This document shows, piece after piece, positions 7,088 to 17,859 of a DNA stretch of 64,000 nt. Where the stretch lies: assembly GCA_016938175.1 (NCBI GenBank), contig JAFGVE010000034.1, positions 1-64,000 on the forward strand. Direction: 5' to 3'. The notes under the pieces are model-generated. The model was given only the letters and a program-made list of their open reading frames with translations, made no database searches and was not told the DNA's origin. Position numbers and translations under genes: made by a program. Each line of letters begins with the position of its first letter. The first letter of the stretch is position 1. Source of the stretch: Campylobacterales bacterium. Its GTDB lineage: Bacteria > Campylobacterota > Campylobacteria > Campylobacterales > Sulfurimonadaceae.

Positions 7088-8992
7088 TTATTTTTTTACA
7101 GACTCATTTAGCATTGTATCAAGTAGAGCGAACAGCTCTTTTGAAGCTTTTTCCATTTTGTCAAAATTTGCTAAGATTGCTTCTCTATTATCCATTACAT
7201 TATCAAAAATGTCCCCTTCAAGATATGCGATATTTTTGTTTGCACTATCATGAACTAAATGGTGTGGTTCTGCCATTTTTGCATAAGCTTTTGTTGTTGA
7301 AAAACGTTCTTTTCCTTCACCAGCCTGCCATTTACCTAGATTACACTCTTGTGCATCTAGAGTAGTAAGTGTTTTACTTAAGGACATTACAGAGTTGTAT
7401 GCACGTGATTTATAAAGAATATGATCTATTTTTGCAAGAACTACAAATACACTGTTTTCCATGTTAAATGAGTAGTCAACGATTTTTGTTGAGTTATTGC
7501 TCAGTTCGACAAGCGTACCCTCAAAGTTCTCAATTTGACTTGTAGAACTGTTAACAGTCTCTTTCATCTCTTCAGAACTTGTTTGGATTTCATTCATTCC
7601 TTGTTGGAGTGATTTAATAGAAACAGAAATTTCACTTGTAGCTTTATGTGTTCTTTCTGCAAGTTTACGTACTTCATCTGCAACAACCGCAAAACCACGA
7701 CCATGTTCACCTGCACGCGCTGCTTCAATAGCTGCATTGAGTGCAAGAAGGTTGGTCTGGTCTGCAATATCTGTAATAAGTTCAATTACAGAGGTAATAT
7801 TGTTTGTTTGTGCAGCAAGTTCTGTGATACTTGCGTTATTCATTTCAACTTGCTCGTTGAGTCCATGTAAGTCGTGTACAACCATAGATATATTTGTTTG
7901 TGACTCATTTGCTAGTTGTGCGGCGGACTCTGTAGCTGAAGTGATGTCTTTTAAACTTTCAATATTTGTTTTTAAATCATCTTGAATGAGTGAAAGTGAC
8001 TCTGTAACACCAACGCTGTTTACACTGAGTTTTGAGTTAAATGAGTCATGTTGTACTTTTTTACTCTGCTCTTTCATAAACTCTATACTTTGAGAAACAC
8101 TTTGAATAGCAACTACAAATTCTCCTTGCATACCATCAGAAGATATAGGACGTTCAAAGTTTCCTTTAGAAGCGTTAGTGATAGTTGTGTTGATTTCATG
8201 AATGAGTGTCTGAGTGTGTTCAAGGAGGTGACTGAGTTTTTGTCCCATTACACCTAGTTCTGTTTCACTGTCACAGCTCACACATTTTTTGGAAAAATCA
8301 CCTTGTGCAGCGTGCGAAATAAGTGTTGTAAATGTTTCAATCCCATCTGTAATAGTACGACGTATAATAGTCGCGACGATAAGTACAACAAAACCTACAA
8401 TAACACCTGCAACAAGAACAAGGTATTTGTAAAAGAAGATGTCCTCACCAAGTACTTTAGAGTCTTCGGCAAGTTCTGCTTCTTTAAGTGCAACAAGCTT
8501 TTTAAAAGAAGTACGTGATGCATTTGCCAGAGGAGTGAGTTCGTCTTTGTACTTTTGGTATGTTTGCGAAGTTTTTTCTACAATGTCTTCGTTTGTGAGA
8601 GATTTCATCATCTCATTTGAGCTGTCTAAGAAGTGCATAGTTGATGATTTGGCTTCTTGTACTAATGTAAGAGAAGCGTTATTATTCATCATCTGCTCAA
8701 GTTGTGAAAAGTCTTCTCTAATCTTTTCGATAGTTGTACTGAGTTTTTTGATACCTTCATTATAGTCACCACCGAGCATAATATCTCTTGTCATGCGGCT
8801 GACATAGTTAAGGTTTTTTTCTATATTCAGAGTGATTAGTCCTGCTGTCATTGAGTTTTCATGCAGGTGGTCGTAGTCATTGTTTACATTTGTCATAGAA
8901 ATAAAAACAAATATAGTTGCGGAGAAGATAGAAAATGTAGCCATAAATATAAGGAGGTACATTTTCTTTTTAATGCTCATGTGTTCAAACAT
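7088..8992 (-). CDS. Methyl-accepting chemotaxis protein with C-terminal CZB zinc-binding domain
   Basis: This is a 634-residue transmembrane chemoreceptor. The first helix is about 11-32, a four-helix-bundle-like periplasmic sensor spans about 35-185, and the second helix about 189-210. HAMP-like segments lead into the signalling hairpin with its tip at [20 protein letters not shown] (about 408-427). The C-terminal 115 residues form a CZB domain: H524, C550 in CNLGKW, and H577/H581 in PHHLVH match the zinc ligands. CZB receptors are known for zinc or hypochlorite sensing. An additional CVSC pair (C237, C240) sits in the first HAMP region. The ATG at 8992 has AAGGA nine bases upstream. Confidence 0.92.
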   Translation of the reverse strand: MFEHMSIKKKMYLLIFMATFSIFSATIFVFISMTNVNNDYDHLHENSMTAGLITLNIEKNLNYVSRMTRDIMLGGDYNEGIKKLSTTIEKIREDFSQLEQMMNNNASLTLVQEAKSSTMHFLDSSNEMMKSLTNEDIVEKTSQTYQKYKDELTPLANASRTSFKKLVALKEAELAEDSKVLGEDIFFYKYLVLVAGVIVGFVVLIVATIIRRTITDGIETFTTLISHAAQGDFSKKCVSCDSETELGVMGQKLSHLLEHTQTLIHEINTTITNASKGNFERPISSDGMQGEFVVAIQSVSQSIEFMKEQSKKVQHDSFNSKLSVNSVGVTESLSLIQDDLKTNIESLKDITSATESAAQLANESQTNISMVVHDLHGLNEQVEMNNASITELAAQTNNITSVIELITDIADQTNLLALNAAIEAARAGEHGRGFAVVADEVRKLAERTHKATSEISVSIKSLQQGMNEIQTSSEEMKETVNSSTSQIENFEGTLVELSNNSTKIVDYSFNMENSVFVVLAKIDHILYKSRAYNSVMSLSKTLTTLDAQECNLGKWQAGEGKERFSTTKAYAKMAEPHHLVHDSANKNIAYLEGDIFDNVMDNREAILANFDKMEKASKELFALLDTMLNESVKK

Positions 8993-9049
8993 TCAACGAG
9001 TCCTTAAAATAAAGTGTGTTTATTGTAGCATAGCTCTATAAGTTTTTGT

Positions 9050-10438
9050 TTAAAAACTATAGCTTATTTCTGCAAAGATTCTATCATTATTGCTTATAGA
9101 ATCACTAAAAGGTTTCTCCTCAACTATTGCAGGTTTAAGATAGTCAATAGCTCCAAATTCAACAAGTGTACTATCAAAGAGTTCGTATTCTAATGATGCA
9201 CGTATAAAACCTCCATATTGCCAGTGATGTCCGAGAAGATTTGCTAAGATTGTGACATCAATCGTGTCATTGGAAAATGAACGATTGACTCTGATAGCAG
9301 TTTGTACTTCATCTTCTTGCGTATAATCAGGAACAAATCCCATAGTAAAGCCACTCATCTGCTCTTCGTATGAGAAGAGATGTCTGTTTGCAACTTCGAC
9401 TGATATAAGCGTGTCTTTAAAACCATTATAGTCAAATCCAATGAGCGCATCGAGCCTTGCTTTTTCATTCGCAGTTGAATTATATTTTAAAGAGTCAAGA
9501 TAAGCGATTTCACTTTTAAAAAGCCAACTCTCATAGACAATGTTAAATGCACTTCCAAACATATATATTTTAGAGACTTCACGTGTAGCGTTTGGAAGGG
9601 AGCCTTTTAGGTGCCATCTTGAATCATAAACGTGAGCGCCATAAAAAGAGATGTCCCAACCTGAAAAAATACCGTTTGCCGCAAAAGCATACTGGGGTGT
9701 TTCAAGTGAACTTTTTGGTTCATTTAACTCTATAAAAGGGTCTGGAGCATTTGGAAATATAGCGTCCACAGGAAAGAACTCGCCTCGAACAGCGGGTTCT
9801 AAAAAAATTCTGCTTTCAAAGATTGCCATAGCGCTAAGGTTCCACGCTCCACTATAGTAATCGAGCTTTGCCATTGAAGTACTTAGGCGGAGATTTTTAA
9901 TGTCTGTAATGGCTGGGAGACGATTGTCCAAAGGATTTATAACATCTGTTATGCGTATAGAGTCAGATTTTCCCCAAACGACTATCTGACGTCCTAGTTT
10001 GAGATCCAAGTTTTGAGTAAGTTCGCCTTGTATATAGACATCATCAAATCGTAGTTGTGTCTCATATGTATCGAGTACATCTTGGTTATAAGGTTTGTCA
10101 TGTAAGGAATAAACTGCATCATAAAAAGTGTTTCCACTCGCACGTAGTGACCAATTTGGGGCAAACTTATAGTCTATTTGCAAGTAAAGTGATGATTGGG
10201 CTTGATTAAAACCACTATACTCTACGCCATCCACTTGATGCTCTTTATATCCATAAGAAGTTTTAAACTTCAACTGTCCGCTCAGAGTAAGCGGAGATAG
10301 TGTCTCTTGAGTTTCAGAACTCATTTGAGGCGTATCAACGACTTCAATATCATCAAAGCCAGCAAGATCGTCACTCATCTCATTTGCATCTATATGTGAT
10401 GTAACGAGAAGAGTAAAAAGCAGTAAACGCCTAAGCAC
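9050..10438 (-). CDS. DUF1302-like outer-membrane beta-barrel protein
   Basis: This 462-residue exported protein has a signal peptide (LRRLLLFTLLVTSHIDA), an acidic linker (about 20-45), and then alternating amphipathic strands ending in a terminal aromatic (EISYSF), as for an outer-membrane barrel. The segment LKLGRQIVVWGKSDSIRITD followed by INPLDNR is the hallmark of the DUF1302 family. Its gene starts with GTG two bases after the stop of the LolA-like gene, with AAGGA eight bases before the GTG. RND - LolA-like - DUF1302 trios recur in many proteobacteria, and lipid or hydrophobic-compound trafficking across the envelope is the usual inference. Substrate unknown. Confidence 0.75.
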   Translation of the reverse strand: MLRRLLLFTLLVTSHIDANEMSDDLAGFDDIEVVDTPQMSSETQETLSPLTLSGQLKFKTSYGYKEHQVDGVEYSGFNQAQSSLYLQIDYKFAPNWSLRASGNTFYDAVYSLHDKPYNQDVLDTYETQLRFDDVYIQGELTQNLDLKLGRQIVVWGKSDSIRITDVINPLDNRLPAITDIKNLRLSTSMAKLDYYSGAWNLSAMAIFESRIFLEPAVRGEFFPVDAIFPNAPDPFIELNEPKSSLETPQYAFAANGIFSGWDISFYGAHVYDSRWHLKGSLPNATREVSKIYMFGSAFNIVYESWLFKSEIAYLDSLKYNSTANEKARLDALIGFDYNGFKDTLISVEVANRHLFSYEEQMSGFTMGFVPDYTQEDEVQTAIRVNRSFSNDTIDVTILANLLGHHWQYGGFIRASLEYELFDSTLVEFGAIDYLKPAIVEEKPFSDSISNNDRIFAEISYSF

Positions 10439-10440
10439 TT

Positions 10441-11223
10441 TTATATTCCTTTTTGGAGTGTTCTTGTTGTAAAAAATGCTTCGTCTAAATCTTGGTTATA
10501 TTTTACATCTGAGAACTCTAAAACTGTTTTATGAAGAGTTTTTTTGCCTTTTTTAGTAATCATTTGTATTTCAAGTGCTGTCCAAATACCATCTACAAGT
10601 TCAAGGTTGTTGACCATCATGTATTTGAGTTTATCGCCTGATTCAACATAGTGTAGTGCTTGTGTGATGACAAAGTTGTCTTGTCTGACAAAGACTATGC
10701 TTTTTGTATATCCCGTTTCATCAATGGTTTTTTGGCTCTTTGGCGTGACAAGCATCTGCCACGTTTTGTGTCCTTTTACAGTAGGTTCTTTCATGATTTC
10801 ATAGGTATAATCAGAGACATTACGAGACGTCATATCTGAGTAAGTAAAATCACTACCCATAAACGAAGAACTTTTCTCACTTGAAGCTATACGCTTTACT
10901 TTTTGAAGTGCGGGTAGGTAGAGCCATTGGTCATCATCTCTGTTTGAATCATCGTAATCGTAGGTCAAAAATGCTGTATCTTTTACATCTGCCGGAGATA
11001 AAAAGAACATAAGTTTGAGAGTGTCTTCTCCTTTATCTTTAGAAAAGGTTTTTAACTCTCTTACTCTGGTGTTGTCATTTTTATCAAAAAGGGTCATTGT
11101 AAGCAGTGAGGATGAGTTGTCTCCATCATCTCTGTCGTGTACTTTTTGGGCTATCTCTTCTCCTGTTATAGCAAGAAGTGGCGAGAGTGTAATGAGCGTA
11201 AGTAAAATTAATTTTCTAAACAT
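10441..11223 (-). CDS. Outer membrane lipoprotein-sorting (LolA-like) protein
   Basis: This 260-residue periplasmic protein has a signal peptide (FRKLILLTLITLSPLLA). It belongs to the LolA/LolB-like half-barrel group annotated as outer membrane lipoprotein-sorting protein. Family features are MTLFDKNDNTRVRELKTFS, QWLYLPALQKVKRI, GSDFTYSDM, and a late strand reading LEFSDVKYN. Such half-barrels carry lipidic ligands. Placed between an RND permease and an outer-membrane barrel, it is the likely periplasmic shuttle of the system. The ATG has AAGGA upstream. It is 11 bases downstream of the RND gene. Confidence 0.8.
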   Translation of the reverse strand: MFRKLILLTLITLSPLLAITGEEIAQKVHDRDDGDNSSSLLTMTLFDKNDNTRVRELKTFSKDKGEDTLKLMFFLSPADVKDTAFLTYDYDDSNRDDDQWLYLPALQKVKRIASSEKSSSFMGSDFTYSDMTSRNVSDYTYEIMKEPTVKGHKTWQMLVTPKSQKTIDETGYTKSIVFVRQDNFVITQALHYVESGDKLKYMMVNNLELVDGIWTALEIQMITKKGKKTLHKTVLEFSDVKYNQDLDEAFFTTRTLQKGI

Positions 11224-11234
11224 AGTATCTTCCT

Positions 11235-13616
11235 TTATTTTTTCTCTTTGGTTGTAAGCACGAGAAGTGCAGGTCCTAAAATAATGTTGGCAAAGAGTGC
11301 AAGTGTAATAGCTCCGCCTGTAAGAATACCAAAGTTTATGAGGTTACTCAAAGAGGCAAAGGCATAAACATAAAATCCAAGGCTTAAAACCACGGTTGTT
11401 GCAACAAGTGCACGTCCTGTAGTGAGCATACTCTTTTGTACAGACTCTTGCGCCGAGTAACCTTGATGATGGTAACGTGCAAAGTTGTGAAAAAAGTGTA
11501 CCGTGTCATCTACACTCAAACCTATAACAATAGCTCCAATAAGCATTGTAAAAAGATCAAGCGGCATACCTGTCATTCCCATAAATCCAAGTGTTAAAAT
11601 AACTGGGAGAGTATTTGGAATCATACTAATGAGTCCAATTTTTATACTTCCAAGAAGAATGATCATCATCATGGCTATAAGTGCAAAGGCGATAAGATAT
11701 GAGAGACCCATAGTCTCTATCGCTGCAAATAGTGTACGCTGAAAGAGAGGTACCATACCTGTTATAGTGACTTCTGCGACACCAGAGAGTCTCTCTTGAA
11801 ACATCTGTTGGAGTTTATTGTTTAACTCTGTATAAGCACCTGCCTCCATCCATGGGAGTTTAAAAGTGACTCTTGCTTTGGAAAAACCACTATCGACAAA
11901 ATCTTCTAAATCATCGCTTCCGCTATTTTCAAAAAGTAAAAACTCTTGTGGAATAAGCTGTTCGTTCTCAGTAATTGCATAAAACTCAGCTCTGTTTTCA
12001 TTGAGGGCTTTATGAATCTCTTTAAGCACATCTGCAACGCTCCAACCTTTTCCAATAAATCCGAGTTCAGTATCAAGTTCTTGTGCATCTTTTACAAGAG
12101 TGTCTATTTTTGTAAGCAGTTGGGGATTGTAGAGACCATTTGTCTTTTTTGTATCTATTAGTACTTCCATTGTTACGCTTCCCTTCATCGCTGCATCAAC
12201 CCGTTTAGTTGCAATTTTTATAGGAGAGTTTTCGGGTTGCCAAGAGAGTGGGTCATGTTCAAAAGAGACTTTTGTTGCAAAATAGAGCCAGATAAGAGCG
12301 GCTACAAAGGTTATAGAGACGATTTTTTTTGCATGTGTCACACTAAAGTTTGCCATAGAGAGTAAAAGGGCATCCATCTTTTCGCTCTTTTGTACCTGTT
12401 TTTCTTTTGCAGGTTTGAGAGGAATGACAGCAAGCAGGGCAGGGAGAAGAATAAGAGTATTTACAAGAGCTATCATAACTCCTACTGCGGCAAATATTCC
12501 AAGGTCAGCTATAGGTGATACAGAAGCTGTTGAAAAAGAGAGTAAGCCGGCTGCTGTTGTGAGTGAGGTCATAATTATTGCCAAGCCTGAGTGACCAAGA
12601 GAAAATGCAATAGCTTCATTTTTTTGTTTATGCTCGTTAAAGTGCTTAAAAAACATAGCTAAAAGGTGAACAACTGCTCCAATACCAACGGCAAGTAAAA
12701 ACGAGGGTAAAATTTGTGTAGGTATACTGATAGGTGTAGCAGTAAGTGCCATAAGAGAGAGCGTCATCAGCAAGGAGATGGCTACTATGAATAGTGGAAG
12801 AATAACTGCACTTACACGATGGAACAGTAAAAATAAAAAGATGATAATTACAAGGAGTACAAGTCTTATAAACTTTTGCATATCTTTTTGCAAAGACTGT
12901 TTGTTGTAGTCATTGACAGCAAGAGATCCTGCAACATATACGTGAAACTCTTTCGTGTCAAACTCTTGGGCTATTGCGTTTGCCGCTCTAACCATCTCAC
13001 TCTTTGAAGGGTCACTCAAAAATTCACTTTTTTCATTGGATTCTTCAGCAAAACCTTCAAGGGCGTTTATATCTGAAGAGGACTCATATGCAGAGGGTTC
13101 TAAAATAATGCTAGTCATTGTTAAATCATCATTAAAGAGCATATTTTTATAGAGTGGATTATGTAGGGCTGTCTCTTTAATCTTTGAGAGTTCATCTTGT
13201 GACTTTGGAAAGTTTTCAAAAAGGTCTTCTACAATGAGTGTATCTTTTTCTCCTCTAGTGTTTCGTGCGTTTATAAGAGAAGTTATGTCATTGAGATGAG
13301 GTATTTCACTCTTTAGTTTTTCGTGCAGTTTTCGCAGTTTATTTATATTTTTAACTGCAAAAATATCGCTGTTTTCTACAACTACTAAAATCTTCTCATC
13401 TTGTCCAAACTGCTCTTTAAAAGCTTCATAGCTTACAAGAGCAGGGTCGTTTTTATGTAAAAACCCCTCTGTTGAAGTATCTATAGTTATTTTTGGCAGA
13501 TTGCTAATAAGTGCAAATGCAACAATCAGTAGTAGGGCTATAATCTTTTTTGGGTGATTTGTAATGCCTATCCCCATCTTTTCTAAACGTGCTTCACTCG
13601 CCGTTCGCCAATTCAT
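11235..13616 (-). CDS. RND superfamily (MMPL-type) transporter
   Basis: This 793-residue inner-membrane transporter has the duplicated RND layout. Helix 1 is near 27-45, a large periplasmic domain spans about 50-240, and five helices lie between about 245 and 395. A second single helix near 425 is followed by another periplasmic domain (about 450-625) and a final helix group (640-790). Segments IGIGAVVHLLAMF... and IGLSVDDTVHFFHNFARYH are typical of MMPL/HpnN-type exporters. The family uses the proton gradient to export lipids or hydrophobic molecules. It is the first gene of a three-gene operon with GGAG before its ATG, and is divergent from the dicarboxylate transporter. Confidence 0.85.
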   Translation of the reverse strand: MNWRTASEARLEKMGIGITNHPKKIIALLLIVAFALISNLPKITIDTSTEGFLHKNDPALVSYEAFKEQFGQDEKILVVVENSDIFAVKNINKLRKLHEKLKSEIPHLNDITSLINARNTRGEKDTLIVEDLFENFPKSQDELSKIKETALHNPLYKNMLFNDDLTMTSIILEPSAYESSSDINALEGFAEESNEKSEFLSDPSKSEMVRAANAIAQEFDTKEFHVYVAGSLAVNDYNKQSLQKDMQKFIRLVLLVIIIFLFLLFHRVSAVILPLFIVAISLLMTLSLMALTATPISIPTQILPSFLLAVGIGAVVHLLAMFFKHFNEHKQKNEAIAFSLGHSGLAIIMTSLTTAAGLLSFSTASVSPIADLGIFAAVGVMIALVNTLILLPALLAVIPLKPAKEKQVQKSEKMDALLLSMANFSVTHAKKIVSITFVAALIWLYFATKVSFEHDPLSWQPENSPIKIATKRVDAAMKGSVTMEVLIDTKKTNGLYNPQLLTKIDTLVKDAQELDTELGFIGKGWSVADVLKEIHKALNENRAEFYAITENEQLIPQEFLLFENSGSDDLEDFVDSGFSKARVTFKLPWMEAGAYTELNNKLQQMFQERLSGVAEVTITGMVPLFQRTLFAAIETMGLSYLIAFALIAMMMIILLGSIKIGLISMIPNTLPVILTLGFMGMTGMPLDLFTMLIGAIVIGLSVDDTVHFFHNFARYHHQGYSAQESVQKSMLTTGRALVATTVVLSLGFYVYAFASLSNLINFGILTGGAITLALFANIILGPALLVLTTKEKK

Positions 13617-13657
13617 TGCAGACTCCTTGTGCTGTATAATGTAAAATCATAGTTCAT

Positions 13658-13676
13658 CAACGTTAGGGCAACGTTA
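13658..13676. promoter_or_regulatory. Tandem direct repeat CAACGTTA, 11-bp period
   Basis: CAACGTTA GGG CAACGTTA lies in the 107-bp gap between the divergent RND operon and the dicarboxylate transporter. Two identical half-sites one helical turn apart are what a dimeric activator such as an OmpR-family regulator recognises. No experimental support. Confidence 0.35.
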
Positions 13677-13723
13677 ATACAAGCTCACTATGTTATAGTT
13701 ACATAAACTAATGTGAAGGGTGA

Positions 13724-15142
13724 ATGATGTCAACACATAAAAAAGAGAAGTTTAAACAGCATATTTTGCAACTATTTGTCCTCTTGTTTGGACTCTCTTT
13801 ATGGTATATGCCGATTCCTCAGGGTTTAGAGGCGCAGGCTTGGCAGCTCTTTGCTATATTTATTAGTGCTATTGTTGCTGTTATAAGTGGTGCTTTAGCG
13901 ATTTTACCAGCTTCTATTTTTGCTTTGGGTGTTACTGTACTCTCAGGCACACTTAAGCCAGAGGAGGCGTACAGTGGCTTTTCTGAAGGGTTTATTTTAC
14001 TTATTATTGTTGCCTTTTTAATTGCAAGAGGAGTTATAAAATCGGGTCTTGGAAAACGTATAGCGTTTCTCATAATTAAAAAGTTTGGAAAATCTACATT
14101 AGGACTTGCCTACTCAGTTATCGCCGCGGATATGCTTATATCTCCTGCTTTTCCAAGTAACACTGCACGTTCAGGCGTACTTTTTTCTCTTGTCAATGCA
14201 CTTGCAGCAGATAGCAACTCTAAAGTAGCTGATGGGACTAGAAAGAAGTTAGGTGCATTTTTAATGATGTCGTCAATGGCAGGGCTTACACTCTCATCAA
14301 CACTCTGGCTTACTGCAATGGCTGCAAATCCTGCAGGTGCAAAGATGGCTGAGGCATTTGGAGTACAGATAGATTACGGTACATGGGTTATAGGAGCAGT
14401 TGCACCCGTTGCTGTACTTTTCTTTTTAGTACCTTGGGTTATCTATAAAATTTACCCTCCCGAAGTAAAAGAGACTCCCGATGCTCCACTTATTGCAAAA
14501 GCAGCTTTAGAGAAAATGGGCAATGTACACAAAAATGAGTGGATAATGGGTGCTGTTTTTATCATAATGGTTTTTTTGTGGGTTATGTCTGGTTCTTGTG
14601 GACTGGATAAAACAGCAGTCGCATTTCTGGGACTTGGAATTTTAATGCTTACAAACATTTTTACTCTTGAAGATATGCGAGAAGAGGGAAATGCTCTTGG
14701 TACACTTGTCTGGTTTGCAATCCTTTTTTCAATGAGTTTATATTTAAATAAACTCGGTTTTATGTCTTGGCTTGGAGAACATATTTCAACTTTTGTGTCA
14801 GGATATAGTTGGGGCATTGTGTATGTTTTACTCGTTATTGCTTATGTACTTATTCACTACTTTTTTGTTTCCCAAACAGCACATATGCTTGCACTTTTTG
14901 GTGTTTTTTTAGAGGTTGGATTACAAGCAGGTGTTCCGGGAGTCTTAATGGCATTGATGCTTCTGTATGCAACAAACTTTAATGCACTTATTACCCCGCA
15001 AGGCTCGTCGGCAAATGTTATTTATATAGGAAGCGGTTACGTGGAAGCAGGAGAGATTTACAAAGTTGGAGGTATTGTAACTCTGGTAAATCTACTCATC
15101 TTTTTAACACTTGGAACTGCGTGGATACTCTTTATGATGTAG
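13724..15142 (+). CDS. DASS-family anion:sodium symporter (dicarboxylate type)
   Basis: This 472-residue membrane protein has about 12 hydrophobic helices and belongs to the divalent anion:Na+ symporter family (CitT/SdcS/2-oxoglutarate-malate translocator). The first Ser-Asn-Thr substrate motif is visible in AFPSNTARSG (about residues 144-153). The second repeat carries an equivalent region near LITPQGSSANVIYIGSGY. The likely substrates are C4-dicarboxylates, tricarboxylates or 2-oxoglutarate. Its position beside frdCAB, with facing 3' ends three bases apart, fits fumarate/succinate transport, although being convergent they are not co-transcribed. ATGATG gives two adjacent possible starts after GAAGGG. 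Confidence 0.88.
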   Translation: MMSTHKKEKFKQHILQLFVLLFGLSLWYMPIPQGLEAQAWQLFAIFISAIVAVISGALAILPASIFALGVTVLSGTLKPEEAYSGFSEGFILLIIVAFLIARGVIKSGLGKRIAFLIIKKFGKSTLGLAYSVIAADMLISPAFPSNTARSGVLFSLVNALAADSNSKVADGTRKKLGAFLMMSSMAGLTLSSTLWLTAMAANPAGAKMAEAFGVQIDYGTWVIGAVAPVAVLFFLVPWVIYKIYPPEVKETPDAPLIAKAALEKMGNVHKNEWIMGAVFIIMVFLWVMSGSCGLDKTAVAFLGLGILMLTNIFTLEDMREEGNALGTLVWFAILFSMSLYLNKLGFMSWLGEHISTFVSGYSWGIVYVLLVIAYVLIHYFFVSQTAHMLALFGVFLEVGLQAGVPGVLMALMLLYATNFNALITPQGSSANVIYIGSGYVEAGEIYKVGGIVTLVNLLIFLTLGTAWILFMM

Positions 15143-15145
15143 AGT

Positions 15146-15874
15146 CTACAGAGCCGTTTTAAGCATCATTCTGCGCAGGTAGGCAATTTTACTCTGTAGA
15201 GGTAACTCTTTTGGGCAGACATCTTCACATCCAAGGAGAGTCATACATCCAAATACACCCTCTTCGTTGCCTATAATTTCATAGTACTCCTCATCACTGC
15301 GTTTATCTCTTGGGTCTAAGTGATAGCGAGCAATTTTATTGAGGCCAACTGCCCCGACAAAGTTTTCTCGCATCTGAATTGTTCCACATCCGGCAACACA
15401 ACAGCCACACTCTATACATCTGTCTAATTCATAAATTGCATCAGCAACTTCTGGCTCCATGCGCTCTTCTAAGGCATCTACGTTAAATGAACTCTCTTTA
15501 TCATGAATCCAAGTCTCAAGCCTCTCGTTAAGTCCTCGCATCCATTTACCAGTATAAACAGATAAATCACCTATAAGCTCAAAAAGAGGAAGTGGTGCGA
15601 GTGTAATAGTAGAGCCAAGTTTTTTTGTCAAAGTTCTACACGCTAGTCCAGGACGACCATCTATAAGCATAGAACAGCTTCCGCAAATTCCTGCTCTACA
15701 TACAAAGTCAAACTTTAAAGAGTTGTCGTGGTGTTCTCTAATCTCATTGAGAACGACATAGAGTGTCATTCCGTCTGCTTCTTTAACTTTAAAGCTCTCT
15801 ATGTGTGGTACATCGTTTTTATCATGTGGGTCAAAACGTAGTATATTGATTGTAAGTGTTCTTGGCTCACTCAT
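15146..15874 (-). CDS. frdB: Fumarate reductase iron-sulfur subunit
   Basis: This 242-residue electron-transfer subunit carries three Fe-S clusters linking the quinol site to the flavin. The [2Fe-2S] ligands are C59, C64, C67 (CRAGICGSC) and C79. The [4Fe-4S] and [3Fe-4S] clusters use C153, C156, C159, C163 and C210, C216, C220 ([14 protein letters not shown]). C158 makes the CIECGCC motif. Length and motif spacing match the Wolinella QFR type. Its start overlaps the frdA stop by four bases (ATGA). In an autotroph this enzyme runs the fumarate-to-succinate step of the reductive TCA cycle, and it can also serve fumarate respiration. Confidence 0.95.
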   Translation of the reverse strand: MSEPRTLTINILRFDPHDKNDVPHIESFKVKEADGMTLYVVLNEIREHHDNSLKFDFVCRAGICGSCSMLIDGRPGLACRTLTKKLGSTITLAPLPLFELIGDLSVYTGKWMRGLNERLETWIHDKESSFNVDALEERMEPEVADAIYELDRCIECGCCVAGCGTIQMRENFVGAVGLNKIARYHLDPRDKRSDEEYYEIIGNEEGVFGCMTLLGCEDVCPKELPLQSKIAYLRRMMLKTAL

Positions 15875-17859
15875 AAACTCTCTCCTAATCGCTCATTTTT
15901 ACCTTGGTATTTTTTTGGTAGTTTGTCTAAAAAAGGCATAAGTGCATCTTGCAATTCATATCTGCTTGCTCCTTTTGTCTCAAGCTCTTGTATGATTGTA
16001 TCAACTTCTTCTTGTCGTACTTTTGTTTGCGGATTGTGTTGTGTTAAATCTTTTCCATAACCACGAAAACCAGGTGGAAGTTCCATAGTTTTTATGTCTA
16101 TCTCTTCATAGGTCATCGTCGGCATAGAGTCCTCTTCATTTGGCCATGAAGTGATGCTACGTTTCAACCAGTTTGCATCGTCTCGCATAGGAAAGTCTTC
16201 TCTTGAGTGCGCTCCTCGGCTCTCTGTACGAAGTAATGCTCCAAGAGCAACACAAAGTGCTACTTTAATCATTTTTTGTGTTCTATAGGCATTTACAAGT
16301 GCAGGGTTGGCGGCAGTGGATTTTGAACGAAATACCTCTATGTTTTTAGCTCTTTGATGGAGTGATTTGAGTTCATCAACTGCTTTTTGTAGGTCTGTAC
16401 CATTTCTAAAAATACCTACATCGTCCATCATGATTTTCTCCATTGCACGACGTAGTTCATAAGCATCCTCTCCATTCTCTCTAGACAAAAGAGCGTCTAT
16501 CTTTTCCTGCTCTTTTTTTACAAACTTTTCTACCATAGAGGTGTGAATACTTAAGTTAGCATCTTCACTCTCTAAAAAATCACTAATGTACTCTGTTACA
16601 AGCATTCCCGCAACGACAGTCTCACTTACAGAGTTACCGCCCAAGCGGTTAAAACCGTGCATGTCCCAGCAAGCGGCTTCACCAGCAGAGTAGAGCCCTT
16701 TGAGTGTTTGTGATTCTCCTGTGTATTTCGTGCGAATACCACCCATAGAGTAGTGCTGTGTCGGACGAACAGGAATCCAGTCAACAGCAGGGTCAATGCC
16801 TAAGAAGTTCTCACATATCTCTTTAACTTCACGAAGATTTTTTTCTATATGTTCACGACCTAAAATGGTAATGTCAAGCCAGAGATGATCTCCATAGCGA
16901 GATTTTACGCCTTTGCCTTTTCGCATATGTTCAGTCATTCTACGGCTCACGACGTCACGGCTTGCAAGCTCCTTTTTTTCAGGTTCGTAATCTGGCATAA
17001 ACCTATAGCCATCTACATCACGAAGTACGCCTCCATCACCACGACACCCTTCAGTTGTTAAAATACCTACAGGTACAATGGCAGTGGGATGAAACTGAAT
17101 TGCTTCCATATTTCCTAAAGTGGCAACACCGGTCTCGAGTGCAATTGCTTGCCCGATTCCTTGACAGATGACCGCATTTGTTGACACACTGTATATACGT
17201 CCATAGCCACCCGTAGCTATCGTTGTTGCTTTACTTACATAGGCAACAAGTTCTCCATTCATGAGATTTCTTGCAACGGCTCCATAGCATCTGCCATTTT
17301 CGTGGATGAGCGCAATGGCTTCAAGACGTTCATGAATTTCTACTTGCTCTTGATGTGCTTTGTTATCCATCGCGTAGAGCATTGAGTGACCTGTGCCATC
17401 AGATGTGTAGCATGTTCGCCACTTTTTTGTTCCTCCAAAGTCACGTGCTGTAATAAGCCCATGAGCTTCATCACTCTCTGTAATAGTTACTTTTTGAGCA
17501 TTTATAATCGCAGTTCTATCTCCACGTTTTACTCGCGTCCAAGGAACACCCCAATGTGCTAGTTCTCGGATTGCTTTTGGAGCACAATGCGTAAACATAC
17601 GTGCTACCATCTGGTCTGCTCCCCAGTCACTCCCTTTTATTGTATCTGCAAAGTGAACATCTTCGTTGTCGCCTTCACCCATGGTTGAGTTGGCAAGTGA
17701 AGCTTGCATTCCACCTTGTGCCGCAGCCGAATGACTACGTTTGGGTGGAACAAGTGTAAGCACTATAGCATCATGTCCACGCTCTTTAACACCTGTTGCG
17801 ACACGTAAACCAGCAAGCCCTCCACCTATAATGAGTACATCCGTATAAATTACTTTCAT
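15871..17859 (-). CDS. frdA: Fumarate reductase flavoprotein subunit
   Basis: This 662-residue catalytic subunit has covalently bound FAD. The dinucleotide fold is [13 protein letters not shown] (about 9-21), and the FAD-linking histidine is H43 in [17 protein letters not shown]. The substrate region carries [12 protein letters not shown], and the late active-site segment is [32 protein letters not shown] is the conserved FAD contact. Length is close to that of Wolinella FrdA. It lies between frdC and frdB in the order frdC-A-B, overlapping frdC by one base and frdB by four. It converts fumarate to succinate at the cytoplasmic face. Confidence 0.96.
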   Translation of the reverse strand: MKVIYTDVLIIGGGLAGLRVATGVKERGHDAIVLTLVPPKRSHSAAAQGGMQASLANSTMGEGDNEDVHFADTIKGSDWGADQMVARMFTHCAPKAIRELAHWGVPWTRVKRGDRTAIINAQKVTITESDEAHGLITARDFGGTKKWRTCYTSDGTGHSMLYAMDNKAHQEQVEIHERLEAIALIHENGRCYGAVARNLMNGELVAYVSKATTIATGGYGRIYSVSTNAVICQGIGQAIALETGVATLGNMEAIQFHPTAIVPVGILTTEGCRGDGGVLRDVDGYRFMPDYEPEKKELASRDVVSRRMTEHMRKGKGVKSRYGDHLWLDITILGREHIEKNLREVKEICENFLGIDPAVDWIPVRPTQHYSMGGIRTKYTGESQTLKGLYSAGEAACWDMHGFNRLGGNSVSETVVAGMLVTEYISDFLESEDANLSIHTSMVEKFVKKEQEKIDALLSRENGEDAYELRRAMEKIMMDDVGIFRNGTDLQKAVDELKSLHQRAKNIEVFRSKSTAANPALVNAYRTQKMIKVALCVALGALLRTESRGAHSREDFPMRDDANWLKRSITSWPNEEDSMPTMTYEEIDIKTMELPPGFRGYGKDLTQHNPQTKVRQEEVDTIIQELETKGASRYELQDALMPFLDKLPKKYQGKNERLGESL

